NCBI GenBank assembly: GCA_017961685.1
Contig: JAGCWW010000020.1
Location: 47,119 to 111,118, forward strand
Reading direction: 5' to 3'
From: Acholeplasmatales bacterium
GTDB lineage: Bacteria; Bacillota_I; Bacilli_A; Acholeplasmatales; JAEDCM01
Length of the DNA: 64,000 nucleotides
A model generated the notes under the pieces. It was not told where the DNA came from. It did not search any database and saw only the letters and a program-made list of their open reading frames with translations. Positions 9,490 through 19,089 of the stretch are shown here, piece by piece; the first letter of the stretch is position 1, and each line of letters begins with the position of its first letter. The position numbers were made by a program, and so were the translations under genes.

Positions 9490-10527
9490 ATGTCAAATTT
9501 CAGTGATATGGTCGCATATTTGCAACATAGCAATGCAAATTCGTTATATACTACAAGTGGAAAGTATGATTTTACAAAAGATGCAAGACTACTGAATTTT
9601 TTAACAAATAATTTATGGTATACTTATAATAAGGAAAGTGAACAATATCCTTATTCTAATCCAGCAAGTATTCCAACTTACTTGATTAACAAAAGATTAG
9701 ATAATCTTTTTGAATTACTATTGTGTGTTATTTTAAGGATTGCTCCATCTAATTTTTATTGCAAGGACAAAAAAATTGATGTGTGTTCAGCTTTAAATAA
9801 GATTAATAGTACTACTTTTGATACTTCCAGTACTTTTTGTATATTTTATGACAAAAGTAATACGGGTATTTACAATTCTTTTATCATGAAGTTTTTACAG
9901 TCGTTAAGAAATTCATTAGCGCATGGCGGATTTAATAAACTATCAATTAATAATAGATATAACGAGGTGTATTTTAATAATGATGATATAAACGATACAA
10001 AAAAAGTTTCAATGTCTTTAAGATTAATAGGTAATGCAAATGATAATTTTTTAGAAAAGGCATATAACGAAATTACTAGTTTAGGATCGGCAACCGTTTT
10101 TTCTTTATTTAGAAAAATAGCAAATTATTATTCTAGAAGAACAAACAATGGAAATAATCTTAACTTGAACAGGTATAATGATAAAGTAGAAGTTTATGAA
10201 TATAATAAAGAAAATGGCCATAAAATAATATATGTAATTGATTCAGATGACTTTAACGAAATAAGAGAAATAATATCTTACATAATAATCAGTTTAAAAA
10301 AGCCAAAATTAGATGGAGTAAATGATTATGCCGATATAAATAATAGTATTTTTTATTTACCAGTGTATTTTAGGTCTGTTGCGAAAGATAAAATGCTTGA
10401 GTATTATATTGGAGCTGTTAAGAAAGAATATGGCTTAGATAATAATGATAAGACAAATGATGAAATAATAAAAGGGAATATAGATATAAAAATTTTATAT
10501 AAATTAGAATTAATGGATTTATTATAA
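9490..10527 (+). CDS. HEPN-like protein with RX4H motif
   Basis: 345 aa. Residues 65-150 are mainly helical and end in FLQSLRNSLAHGGF, where R140-x4-H145 fits the catalytic motif of HEPN-superfamily RNases. The remaining two thirds show no known domain. HEPN proteins act as RNA-cutting toxins or effectors in many defence and toxin-antitoxin systems. The next gene starts 30 bases downstream and may be its partner. The domain call rests on one motif and predicted helicity, so it is moderate. Confidence 0.5.
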   Translation: MSNFSDMVAYLQHSNANSLYTTSGKYDFTKDARLLNFLTNNLWYTYNKESEQYPYSNPASIPTYLINKRLDNLFELLLCVILRIAPSNFYCKDKKIDVCSALNKINSTTFDTSSTFCIFYDKSNTGIYNSFIMKFLQSLRNSLAHGGFNKLSINNRYNEVYFNNDDINDTKKVSMSLRLIGNANDNFLEKAYNEITSLGSATVFSLFRKIANYYSRRTNNGNNLNLNRYNDKVEVYEYNKENGHKIIYVIDSDDFNEIREIISYIIISLKKPKLDGVNDYADINNSIFYLPVYFRSVAKDKMLEYYIGAVKKEYGLDNNDKTNDEIIKGNIDIKILYKLELMDLL

Positions 10528-10557
10528 TACAAGAAAGTTTTTTAGGGGAAAATAATA

Positions 10558-11268
10558 ATGATACATAAAAAAAAGGCAATCAAAATAAATAATAATGGGA
10601 TATTTACTTTTGTTAATGGAATTTGTGAAGACCAATTTGTAGGATACTTTCATTTTAATAATGGCTCATTTTATAGCGTGAACAAAGATGATGTATTTGA
10701 TTTAGCATGTGATAAGAATATTAATGGGCAGGGAAGAATTTCGCTTGATTATGATAATAAAAACATTCACGTATCTCAAACCACAAGCAAAAAAATGGTT
10801 ATTTTATTAGAAAGCCCTCATATAAATGAATTTAATGTACAAAATAAAAAATATAAAACAGCACCAGCATGGGGAAAAACTGGTGCTAGGTTTAATTCCT
10901 TTTTTATTAAAATACTTAATTATAATCTAAAGAATATAGGAAATTGTTTTAAAAATAATGATGTTATTGATGTTTATTTTGTGAATGCAATTAGATATCA
11001 ATGCAGTTTAGGTATTAGCCCAATCAATAAATCTTTAAGGGATTTTATATTTTATGCTTTGTGGGATAAACAAAATGATAGCTTTAAGGATGATTTATTA
11101 GAAAGAGTCCAAATGATTGATCCTGATTATCTTATAATTGCTCCTACAAAAAATATTAAGGAAAAATGTTTTAGGTCGAATCCAATCCCAACTAGTGCAG
11201 GAAGACCCGTATTTTTTACTGCAGAAACTCATCCATCTTGTTGGAATAAAAATACAACAATAATATAA
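10558..11268 (+). CDS. Uncharacterised protein, possibly uracil-DNA-glycosylase-like fold
   Basis: 236 aa. Recognisable short blocks are MVILLESPHINEF (about residue 80), APAWGKTGARF, VYFVNAIRYQCS, DYLIIAPT and ETHPSCW near the end. The order of a strand ending in Pro-His, a middle Asn block and a final HPS motif recalls uracil-DNA-glycosylase-like families, but this is a weak resemblance and no function is assigned. It is close behind the HEPN-like gene and ahead of a terminator, so the two probably form a transcription unit. Confidence 0.45.
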   Translation: MIHKKKAIKINNNGIFTFVNGICEDQFVGYFHFNNGSFYSVNKDDVFDLACDKNINGQGRISLDYDNKNIHVSQTTSKKMVILLESPHINEFNVQNKKYKTAPAWGKTGARFNSFFIKILNYNLKNIGNCFKNNDVIDVYFVNAIRYQCSLGISPINKSLRDFIFYALWDKQNDSFKDDLLERVQMIDPDYLIIAPTKNIKEKCFRSNPIPTSAGRPVFFTAETHPSCWNKNTTII

Positions 11269-11289
11269 CGGACTCAATAAATAAAAGGT

Positions 11290-11327
11290 AAGCATTTGTT
11301 TCTATATTAATGCTTTTCTTTTTTATG
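11290..11327 (+). terminator. Intrinsic terminator
   Basis: AAGCATT (11290-11296) pairs with AATGCTT (11309-11315), followed by a T-rich tail. It closes the HEPN-containing unit. A TATAAT at 11334-11339 just beyond may serve the next gene. Confidence 0.75.
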
Positions 11328-11356
11328 TTAAAATATAATTGTGTTGAGGTGATAAT

Positions 11357-12442
11357 ATGGAAGAATCTCTAACAAAAGAAAAACTCCAAGAACTAATGAA
11401 TAAATACTATAAAAAAGAAGATACATCATTATCTTTCTTTGATATTATCAATAAATCGCATGATGAGAATTTGATTTCGTTGATGATTAGATATTTATTT
11501 GAAAATGATAGTGAATGTTTAAAAAATGTCTTAAATAAGGCATATAAAGACAATATTCATTATTTAGAAATAATTGAAATTACTCCAGAATATTCTATAA
11601 AAGATAAAAAGAGAATAGATATTCTTATAAAAGCTCTTATAGATAAAAAAGAAAGTATTATTGTGATTGAAAATAAGGTTTATTCAAAAGAACATGGTGA
11701 ACAATGCAAATTATATTATGAATATATAGACAAAGAATTCCCTAATTTCATTAAGTATTATTTATTCCTAAAGCCTGAATATAATAAAGCAACTTCAGGA
11801 TGTAAGAAATTTATGGTTATTAATTATAGAGATTTATGTGACTCTATAACAAATGAAGATGATATTTATATCAAGGATTTCAAAAAAACAATTAATAATA
11901 ATTTGGTGGTGGGTAAAATGGATGAATTAAAAAAATATATTTTAGATCATTTTAGTGAATTATATGGATTAGTAAGTGATTTGGATAAACAATTATCAAA
12001 TTTTCTTGAGAATGAATATGGTAAGGAAATGCAAGAATTCTTAAAATGTGAAAGAGTAGAGGTGTATAAACCAAACTATTCAATTAGATTTTATAACGCT
12101 AATTGTTGGGGTGGTTATAATGTTTCAAATGACGAAAAATATTATTTTTATGTTGAATTAGTCGGTCATGATAAAAACATTAAATATCCTAAGTTTCAGT
12201 ATATAATTAATAGATATTCTGACAATCCTGAAACAAAAATATCAAAATACGTTATTAATAAAGATAGGGATAGTAGATTTGGCAAGAATTGTTTCGTTAT
12301 AAGAACAGTTTCATTTATTTCAGATAAAGATGTTTTATCGCCAGAATGGAAAAGGGAATTAATAGAGAAAAGTAAGGAAGTTTTAAAGCCTTTTTATGAT
12401 CAAATGCTTGAAGATGTTAAAAACTTCCTAGGAGAAAAATAA
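11357..12442 (+). CDS. PD-(D/E)XK nuclease superfamily protein (PDDEXK_4 type)
   Basis: 361 aa. The N-terminal helix with HDENLISLMIRYLF, then D88 in RIDILIKA, and E105-N-K107 in SIIVIENKVYS, followed by EHGEQCKLYYEY, match the PDDEXK_4 family. The C-terminal half is a mixed region of unknown fold, ending in an EWKRELIEKSKEVLKPFYDQ helix. Members are widespread in accessory regions and are thought to act on DNA, though few have been studied. GAGGTGAT is the ribosome site. Stop is two bases before the GNAT gene. Confidence 0.75.
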   Translation: MEESLTKEKLQELMNKYYKKEDTSLSFFDIINKSHDENLISLMIRYLFENDSECLKNVLNKAYKDNIHYLEIIEITPEYSIKDKKRIDILIKALIDKKESIIVIENKVYSKEHGEQCKLYYEYIDKEFPNFIKYYLFLKPEYNKATSGCKKFMVINYRDLCDSITNEDDIYIKDFKKTINNNLVVGKMDELKKYILDHFSELYGLVSDLDKQLSNFLENEYGKEMQEFLKCERVEVYKPNYSIRFYNANCWGGYNVSNDEKYYFYVELVGHDKNIKYPKFQYIINRYSDNPETKISKYVINKDRDSRFGKNCFVIRTVSFISDKDVLSPEWKRELIEKSKEVLKPFYDQMLEDVKNFLGEK

Positions 12443-12444
12443 TC

Positions 12445-12849
12445 ATGAACCTAACATATAAAGACACACATGATTTCACAAAAGAAGAACTAGAAGATTT
12501 ATTTTTATCAGTAGAATGGTCTAGTGGTAAATATCCTGAAAAGTTAGTTATTTCTATGAAAAACTTTAAAACTGTTTATAGTGCATATGATAATGATAAA
12601 TTAGTTGGTTTAATATGTGTTATGGATGATGGAATAATGAATGCTTATATTCACTATTTATTAGTTAATCCAAAATACCAAAAATATGGTATTGGAAAAG
12701 ATTTAGTAGAAAAAGTAAAAGTAAAATATAAAGACTATTTAAGAATAGCTGTTATAGGCTATGGTAGGGCATTAGGATTCTATGAAAAGTGTGGATTTAC
12801 TAAATCTAATGAATCTTATCCAATGTTTATTACTAGCTTATGGACATAA
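12445..12849 (+). CDS. GNAT family N-acetyltransferase
   Basis: 134 aa. The acetyl-CoA-binding motif A is visible as YIHYLLVNPKYQKYGIGKDLVEKV (Q-x-x-G-I/G), followed by the usual GFYEKCGF near the C-terminus. Substrate unknown. Length and domain order are those of short single-domain GNATs. It overlaps nothing, follows the nuclease gene by two bases and is convergent with the GH16 gene. Confidence 0.85.
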   Translation: MNLTYKDTHDFTKEELEDLFLSVEWSSGKYPEKLVISMKNFKTVYSAYDNDKLVGLICVMDDGIMNAYIHYLLVNPKYQKYGIGKDLVEKVKVKYKDYLRIAVIGYGRALGFYEKCGFTKSNESYPMFITSLWT

Positions 12850-12850
12850 A

Positions 12851-12890
12851 AAAAAGGACTGTTATTTTAACTAACAGTCCTTTGCTTTTT
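12851..12890. terminator. Bidirectional intrinsic terminator between convergent genes
   Basis: GGACTGTTA (12856-12864) pairs with TAACAGTCC (12872-12880), 9 bp with a 7-nt loop. It is flanked by A-run on the left and T-run on the right, so it can stop both the GNAT and GH16 transcripts. Confidence 0.9.
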
Positions 12891-14248
12891 TATTCAACTT
12901 CTTCAAATCTTATATTAGTGATATAAATATTTGCAGTAGATGTTGTATTACCCATGTTGAACTCAAATCTGGCTTCATTATTAGATTTTCTATTCATTGT
13001 GAATGTTCCTTCAACATGTTGAACGGAAGTAGTTACATCTACCTTCTTACTCCAATATCTAGTCCATCCATCACCATTACCACCATCAATACATACTTCA
13101 TTGATAGTTCTAGCGGCATCAGCTTTAATGTCAAAGCTTACTTTATAAGTCTTACCATTTAATACTGGCATTTGAGTATGGAATAATTGAACTGAATAAT
13201 CTTTTTCACCATTCTTACTTGAAGTAATCTTAAATCCATTTTCAATAGCTTCAACTGATCCATTACCTGTATCTTCTTTATGGAAGATCCATCCAAGATT
13301 AGAATTATTTGTAATTACATTATTAGTAATATAGTTACCAGTTTCATCTGGATCACGGAAACTCTTTTCAGGTTTAGTTACATTTTCATCATAACTATCT
13401 TTTTGATATACTCTAACATAATCGATTTCAAATTCAGCTTTCTTCATATACTTAGCATTGTATTCAGGATTTCCTGGCCATTTACCACCAATTGCTAAAT
13501 TGATTTGAATACAGAAATCTTGGTTAAATGGTGCTGGATAAGGTTTTTCTTCTTCACCATCAACAGCTGTGAACCAGTCATTAACCTTTAAATATTGTAC
13601 ATCATCAATAAACCATCTAATTTCTCCTGGTTCCCATTCAATTGCGAATGTATGGAAATCATCAGCAAAAGTAGTATCAGTTAATGTTACAGTTCCTTGC
13701 TTTTCAGCATGTGGTTCACCCCAGTGTAGAGTTCCATATGCTTTTTCTGTAGCATCTCCTAAAATTTCCATGATATCAATTTCACCGCACTTTGGCCATT
13801 GACCATATACATCTTCATCTAGAGGCATCATCCAAATTGCTGGCCATAAACCTTTACCAGCAGGAACCTTAGCTCTAGCTTCAACTCTACCATATTTAAA
13901 TGCGTATGCTTCTTGGTTTCTTAACTTACAAGAAGTATATACGTGGTTATTATCTATTTCTTCTTCAATACCTTTGATAACGAATTTACCTTTTTTAACA
14001 TATCCGTTTCTTTCATCTTTTACATACTTTTGTAATTCTGCGTTTGTCCAGCCTGCAGGACGAACCTCTCTCATCCAAATTTCATCATTTAAGGCATCAC
14101 CATTAAATTCATCTGCCCAAAGAAGATTATATCCTTCTTTTTCAGGTGTAACCTCATCATAATTCTTTTTCTTACAACCAGTCATCGATAATGCTGCAAT
14201 ACCAGAAAGTAAGAATAAACCTAATGTTTTCTTTAAAAGTCCTTTCAT
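12890..14248 (-). CDS. Secreted lipoprotein glycoside hydrolase family 16 (beta-glucanase/laminarinase type) with carbohydrate-binding module
   Basis: 452 aa from the ATG at 14246-14248, chosen because GGAGAGG lies just upstream; an in-frame ATG 20 codons earlier lacks a site. Signal peptide MKGLLKKTLGLFLLSG with lipobox MTGC (Cys25). The GH16 domain spans about 40-285 and has the catalytic EIDIME motif, with the nucleophile and acid/base Glu. Residues about 315-452 form a CBM4/9-like beta-sandwich (SFDIKADAARTINEVCI). It should hydrolyse beta-1,3 or mixed-linkage glucans outside the cell, supplying the GH3 enzyme encoded nearby. Confidence 0.9.
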   Translation of the reverse strand: MKGLLKKTLGLFLLSGIAALSMTGCKKKNYDEVTPEKEGYNLLWADEFNGDALNDEIWMREVRPAGWTNAELQKYVKDERNGYVKKGKFVIKGIEEEIDNNHVYTSCKLRNQEAYAFKYGRVEARAKVPAGKGLWPAIWMMPLDEDVYGQWPKCGEIDIMEILGDATEKAYGTLHWGEPHAEKQGTVTLTDTTFADDFHTFAIEWEPGEIRWFIDDVQYLKVNDWFTAVDGEEEKPYPAPFNQDFCIQINLAIGGKWPGNPEYNAKYMKKAEFEIDYVRVYQKDSYDENVTKPEKSFRDPDETGNYITNNVITNNSNLGWIFHKEDTGNGSVEAIENGFKITSSKNGEKDYSVQLFHTQMPVLNGKTYKVSFDIKADAARTINEVCIDGGNGDGWTRYWSKKVDVTTSVQHVEGTFTMNRKSNNEARFEFNMGNTTSTANIYITNIRFEEVE

Positions 14249-14464
14249 TTTTTCCTCTCCTTTTTTAAAGATTTTACATTTTGTTATAAAGTTGTATAAA
14301 ATTGACATGTCGTTACCTTCATTGTATTATAAAAATTTCTAATTTCAATTACCCAAGGGCTATACACCATAAAAATGTTACAAAATTTAAATACTTTTAA
14401 TATAATTTTTATTATCGATTTATCAAAAAAATTAGATTATAATAAAGGTAGATAGGTGATTATT

Positions 14465-15259
14465 ATGACTAATGATATTTATTCAATAAAAGTTAATAAT
14501 AAAACAACAAACTATTTTAAATTTGGCTGTGGGAAAAATATAATGGTTATTATTCCAGGCTTAAGTATTAAAAGTGTGATTGAATCAAAAGATATCATAA
14601 TTAATGATTATCACACTTTTGAAGAAGAATACACTGTTTACTGTTTTGATAGAATAAGGGATGTAGATAATAACTACTCTATTTTTGATATGGCTAAAGA
14701 TTTAGAAGATGTTTTAATTGAATTAAAGCTAGATAATATCTATCTATTTGGTACTAGCCAAGGTGGAATGATATCTATGATTATGGCTATTAATAAAGTA
14801 ATAAATATCAAAAAATTAGTCTTAGGATCAACTACATATATAATAGATAATAATAAATTTAACCAAATTAATGAATGGATTAATTTAGCAATTAACCGTA
14901 AATCTGAGGATTTATGTTTAAGCTTTTCTAAATTAATATATCCTGAAGAAGTATTTAATAAATCACTTAATTTAGTACGTGATTTAGCAAAAACTATTAC
15001 AGATGAAGAACTAGATAGATTTATTGTTTTTGCTAAAGCACTAAAAGATTTTAATATAATATCTAAACTTAAAGAAATAAACTGTGATACTTTATTTATA
15101 AATGATAAAACAGATAAACTACTTGGAGATATGAGTAGTTTAATAAATAATATAAACTTACCTAAAATATCTTCATATACTTATGAAGGATATGGACATG
15201 CCGCTTATGATTTAGCTCCTGATTATAAAGAAAAAATAAAAGAATTTTTTGAAAAATAA
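14465..15259 (+). CDS. Alpha/beta-hydrolase
   Basis: 264 aa. Start set at the ATG at 14465, five bases after AGGTGA; a GTG at 14456 lies inside that ribosome site. The nucleophile elbow is FGTSQGGM (G-x-S-x-G), and the late catalytic His is in YEGYGHAAYD. The core strand IMVIIPGL starts the fold. Specific substrate unknown; proline iminopeptidase, esterase and lactonase relatives all share this pattern. It stands alone between a divergent promoter region and a terminator. Confidence 0.8.
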   Translation: MTNDIYSIKVNNKTTNYFKFGCGKNIMVIIPGLSIKSVIESKDIIINDYHTFEEEYTVYCFDRIRDVDNNYSIFDMAKDLEDVLIELKLDNIYLFGTSQGGMISMIMAINKVINIKKLVLGSTTYIIDNNKFNQINEWINLAINRKSEDLCLSFSKLIYPEEVFNKSLNLVRDLAKTITDEELDRFIVFAKALKDFNIISKLKEINCDTLFINDKTDKLLGDMSSLINNINLPKISSYTYEGYGHAAYDLAPDYKEKIKEFFEK

Positions 15260-15286
15260 CGGATTTATTTAAGTCCGTTTTTTTCT
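15259..15286 (+). terminator. Intrinsic terminator
   Basis: ACGGATTT (15259-15266) pairs with AAGTCCGT (15271-15278), loop ATTT, followed by a T-run. The stem begins in the stop codon of the hydrolase gene. Confidence 0.85.
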
Positions 15287-15376
15287 TACTTAAAATTTCA
15301 ATAATCTGCTTATATTTTTGATATAAAAAAAATTTAGATTTATTATATAATTAGGGTGTACTAGGAGGGGATATTT

Positions 15377-17785
15377 ATGTTTGATTATGAAAAAATAAAC
15401 ATCGAAAGAGTTAAAGAAAATTTAAGTGAATGTATGGTTTTATTAAAAAAGGATGGGAAATTCCCACTTGATAGGCCATGTAGAATTGCTTGTTTTGGTA
15501 ATGGTGTGAGAAAAACACTTAAAGGTGGAACAGGATCAGGAGAAGTAAATTCCCACTTTTTTAAAAATATTGAAGAAACTTTAGCCGATTATGGTTTTAC
15601 TGTAACTACAAAATACTTTTTAGATGAATATGATTTAGTTTATAAAAAAGCTAGAAAAGAATTTATTAAAGGAATTAAAAAAGAAGCTAAGAAAGTTAAA
15701 GAATCTAGTGTATGGGTAGGTATGGGTGCTGTAATGCTAGAACCTGATTATGAAATAATGCTAGATTATAATGCTGAAGCTTGTATCTATGTATTATCTA
15801 GAATTTGTGGTGAAGGTAATGATAGATTAAATGAAAAAGGTGATTTTAAACTAACTGATACTGAAATTAGAGATATAAATAAACTAAATTCAAAATATGA
15901 AAAGTTTATGTTAGTTTTAAATGTAGGTGGACCTGTTGATTTAACTTATGTTTTAGATGTTAAAAATATTCTTATATTATCCCAACTAGGTGTTGAAACT
16001 TCAAGTGCTTTATGTGATGTAATCTTAGGTAAAACTAACCCAAGTGGAAAGTTAACCACAACTTGGGCAAGCTTTGAAGAATATAACAAAGACATTGATT
16101 TTGGTGATTATGCGGAAACTAACTACTTTGAAGGTATATATGTAGGGTATCGTTATTTTGATAGCGCAAATGTTAAACCATTATATCCATTTGGTTATGG
16201 TTTAAGTTATTCTGAATTTAGTTATGAATTTATAGATTATAAAATAAATGATAGTATTATTACTATTAATGTTAAAGTTAAAAATATAGGTAGCTTTAAA
16301 GGTAAAGAAGTTATTCAAACTTACCTATCAAGTCCAAGTAAAAAATTAGATAAAGCATATCAAGAATTATGTGGTTTTAAGAAAACTAGATTACTTGAAG
16401 TAGATGAAGAAGAAACTTTATCAATTGAATTTGATTTATTAGATTATGCATCATTTGATACAGATAATTCATATTATATTTTAGAAGAAGGTAAATATAA
16501 TATTTATATGGGTAATAGTAGTAGAAATACTATTAATATATTAACTATAAATCTAGTTAAAGATTTAATTGTTTCAAAAGTGAAAAATATCACAACAAAG
16601 CCACAATTTACTGATAAAGTATATAATAATTATGAAAGAACTTATTCAAAAAATATTATAGATTTAGATTTATCTAATATTAAAACAAAAGAATTTAATT
16701 ATGAATATAATACTGATATTAATGAAAAAGCAAATATGTTATCTAATGAAGAATTAGTATTACTATCTATGGGTAAATTTGATGAAAAAGGATTAATTTC
16801 TGTAATTGGAAATGCAGGTAGAACTGTTGCGGGTTCAGCTGGTGAAACTAGAGGCTTAGATGGTATTTTACCTATTACAATGGCTGATGGACCTGCAGGC
16901 TTGAGACTTGCTAGAAGGTTTTATAAAGATAAAAAAGGAACTCACCCAGTTGGCGAAAACGGAATGCCTGAAAGCTTTATGGAGTTACTAAGCGGTCCTG
17001 CAAGACTTTTCTTTAAAATCTTTGTGCATAATAAAAAGAAAACACCTAAGAAATACACAGAAGAATATCAATACGCTACAGCTATACCTATTGGGGTTGC
17101 GATTGCTCAAAGCTTTAACTTAGAGTATGCTAATACTTTAGGTGATGTAGTTGGAGATGAAATGGAACGTTTTGGTGTTAATTTATGGTTAGCTCCTGCA
17201 CTAAATATTCATAGATCAATTCTATGTGGTAGAAACTTTGAATATTATAGTGAAGATCCTCTTATTAGTGGTAAGTTCGCTGGTGCTATAACTAAAGGGG
17301 TTGAATCACATAAGAACTGTGGAGTAACTATTAAACATTATTGTTGTAATAATCAAGAATATTTTAGATTATTTAATAATAGTAATGTTAGTGAAAGAGC
17401 ACTAAGAGAAATATATTTAAAAGGCTTTAATATTTGTATTAAAGAAAACAATCCAAAAGCTTTAATGACTTCATATAACTTAGTTAATGGAATTCATTCA
17501 TCAGAATCTTATGATTTAGTTACAAACTACTTAAAAGTAGAACTTAACTATAAAGGCTTAATTATGAGTGATTGGGCAAGCCATCACTATAATAAAGATA
17601 GAGTTAAATATGCCCCACAAAATCCTGTTGGATTTATTAAGGCTGGTGGTAATGTATTCATGCCTGGATCAAGTATTGATTATAATGATGTTTTAAATTC
17701 TTTAAATAGTGGTAAAATAGAATTAGAATTATTAAAGAAAAACGCAAGTATCGTTATTAATAAATCAAATGATTTTCATAAGTAG
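15377..17785 (+). CDS. Glycoside hydrolase family 3, domain-inverted beta-glucosidase type
   Basis: 802 aa. The domain order is reversed compared with the classic GH3 layout. The acid/base-side alpha/beta sandwich comes first (IACFGNGVRKTLKGGTGSGEVN), then a fibronectin-III-like domain at about 280-390, and last the TIM-barrel domain from about 450 (TRGLDGILPITMADGPAGL) with nucleophile D732 in IMSDW. This inverted order is known in a group of anaerobe GH3 enzymes. No signal peptide, so it likely cleaves imported beta-glucosides. A promoter pair TTGATA (15318-15323) / TATTAT (15341-15346) lies upstream. It is first in an operon with the acetolactate decarboxylase gene. Confidence 0.9.
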   Translation: MFDYEKINIERVKENLSECMVLLKKDGKFPLDRPCRIACFGNGVRKTLKGGTGSGEVNSHFFKNIEETLADYGFTVTTKYFLDEYDLVYKKARKEFIKGIKKEAKKVKESSVWVGMGAVMLEPDYEIMLDYNAEACIYVLSRICGEGNDRLNEKGDFKLTDTEIRDINKLNSKYEKFMLVLNVGGPVDLTYVLDVKNILILSQLGVETSSALCDVILGKTNPSGKLTTTWASFEEYNKDIDFGDYAETNYFEGIYVGYRYFDSANVKPLYPFGYGLSYSEFSYEFIDYKINDSIITINVKVKNIGSFKGKEVIQTYLSSPSKKLDKAYQELCGFKKTRLLEVDEEETLSIEFDLLDYASFDTDNSYYILEEGKYNIYMGNSSRNTINILTINLVKDLIVSKVKNITTKPQFTDKVYNNYERTYSKNIIDLDLSNIKTKEFNYEYNTDINEKANMLSNEELVLLSMGKFDEKGLISVIGNAGRTVAGSAGETRGLDGILPITMADGPAGLRLARRFYKDKKGTHPVGENGMPESFMELLSGPARLFFKIFVHNKKKTPKKYTEEYQYATAIPIGVAIAQSFNLEYANTLGDVVGDEMERFGVNLWLAPALNIHRSILCGRNFEYYSEDPLISGKFAGAITKGVESHKNCGVTIKHYCCNNQEYFRLFNNSNVSERALREIYLKGFNICIKENNPKALMTSYNLVNGIHSSESYDLVTNYLKVELNYKGLIMSDWASHHYNKDRVKYAPQNPVGFIKAGGNVFMPGSSIDYNDVLNSLNSGKIELELLKKNASIVINKSNDFHK

Positions 17786-17793
17786 GTGAATAT

Positions 17794-18501
17794 ATGGATA
17801 CAATGTATCAAATATCTTTATTACAAAGTCTTACAGGTGGCTTATATGATGGACTAATTACTGTAGCCGATTTAAAGAAATTAGGAGATTACGCTATAGG
17901 TACATTTGATGGTGCTGATGGTGAACTTATCATGATTGATAGAGTTTGCTATAAGGCATTACTTGATGGAAGTATTATAGTAGCTAATGATAAAGAAACT
18001 ATTCCTTTTTCTAATGCCTTTAAATTTAATAAAACTGATAGTTTAACACTATCATGTAAGAATATTAAGGATTTAAAAGAAAAGCTTCATAAATTCAAAA
18101 ATGAGAAATACCTTAATCATTTTATGATTATAAAAATAAAAGGACATTTAAATAGTATAACTACACGTAGCTTACCTAAACAAACTAAACCTTATGAAAA
18201 TACTTTAGATTATATTGTTGAACATGAACAAACATTAAAAACTGATTATAATACAGATGGAACAATTATTGGTATTTGTTTTCCTCCATTTATGGATAAA
18301 TTAAACACAACTGATTTCCATATGCATTTTATTAGTAAAAATAAATTATTTGGTGGTCATATTCTAGATTTAAGTTTTGATGACTTACTAGTAGAAGTAT
18401 CTATTAAAAGTGAATTTAAGCTAATATTATCTAAAAGTGATGAATTTGTTAAAAAAGAAATTAATTCATCAAAAGAATTAATCAAAAAGGTTGAAGAGTA
18501 G
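17794..18501 (+). CDS. budA: Alpha-acetolactate decarboxylase
   Basis: 235 aa, usual family length. Converts (S)-2-acetolactate to acetoin and CO2, part of the neutral fermentation branch from pyruvate. The N-terminus YQISLLQSLTGGLYDG and GTFDGADGELIMIDG-like stretch, and the His-rich zinc site TDFHMHFIS followed by GGH, are diagnostic. The gene starts eight bases after the GH3 stop and is followed eight bases later by the HD gene, so sugar release and fermentation genes appear co-transcribed. Confidence 0.92.
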   Translation: MDTMYQISLLQSLTGGLYDGLITVADLKKLGDYAIGTFDGADGELIMIDRVCYKALLDGSIIVANDKETIPFSNAFKFNKTDSLTLSCKNIKDLKEKLHKFKNEKYLNHFMIIKIKGHLNSITTRSLPKQTKPYENTLDYIVEHEQTLKTDYNTDGTIIGICFPPFMDKLNTTDFHMHFISKNKLFGGHILDLSFDDLLVEVSIKSEFKLILSKSDEFVKKEINSSKELIKKVEE

Positions 18502-18509
18502 GTGATACT

Positions 18510-19046
18510 ATGAAAGAAGAATTTTTAGCATTACTTAAAAGTGTAAATAGAGATGGAATGGATAAATTAATTAACTGGATAGAAAAAACTTCATTTTTTA
18601 CTGATCCAGCAAGCGCAAACCATCATGGTGCATTTGAAGGAGGTCTACTTCAACATTCTCTTAATGTTTATAATAGATTAAAAGAATTAGTTGGAGATAG
18701 TGATTCAACTAAAATAATTGGTTTACTTCATGATGTATGTAAAATAGGTTCATATGAAGTAAGTATAAGGAATGTTAAAGATGAAAATGGCGCTTGGAAT
18801 CAAGTACCATTTTACAAACACAAAAAAGAAGCTTTCGCCTTTGGACATGGTGAAAAATCAGTATATATGATTTCAACATTTATAAAGCTTAAAAAAGAAG
18901 AAGCACTTGCGATTCGTTGGCATATGGGAGCTTATGAACCTAAAGAAGTTTATGGATATTTAGGAGAAGCAATTTCAGAATGTCCATTAATAATATATAC
19001 TCATACAGCAGATATGTTAGCAACATATGTTGATGAAAAAGAATAA
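18510..19046 (+). CDS. HD-domain hydrolase
   Basis: 178 aa. The metal-binding HD signature is present: the first His in GGLLQHSLNV, then LLHDVCKIG, then a later His and Asp (RWHMGAYEP, YTHTADM). Members are phosphohydrolases acting on nucleotides or related phosphates. Substrate unknown. Third gene of the GH3-budA-HD unit. Confidence 0.8.
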   Translation: MKEEFLALLKSVNRDGMDKLINWIEKTSFFTDPASANHHGAFEGGLLQHSLNVYNRLKELVGDSDSTKIIGLLHDVCKIGSYEVSIRNVKDENGAWNQVPFYKHKKEAFAFGHGEKSVYMISTFIKLKKEEALAIRWHMGAYEPKEVYGYLGEAISECPLIIYTHTADMLATYVDEKE

Positions 19047-19055
19047 AAAATATGA

Positions 19056-19061
19056 TATAAT
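19056..19061 (+). promoter_or_regulatory. Probable -10 element of the orphan leader RNA
   Basis: TATAAT lies at 19056-19061, about 33 bases before the base of the P1 stem of the structured RNA. No well-spaced -35 was found, so this is a tentative assignment. Confidence 0.4.
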
Positions 19062-19089
19062 AAATATGTAATGGTGTGATGATGATTAT

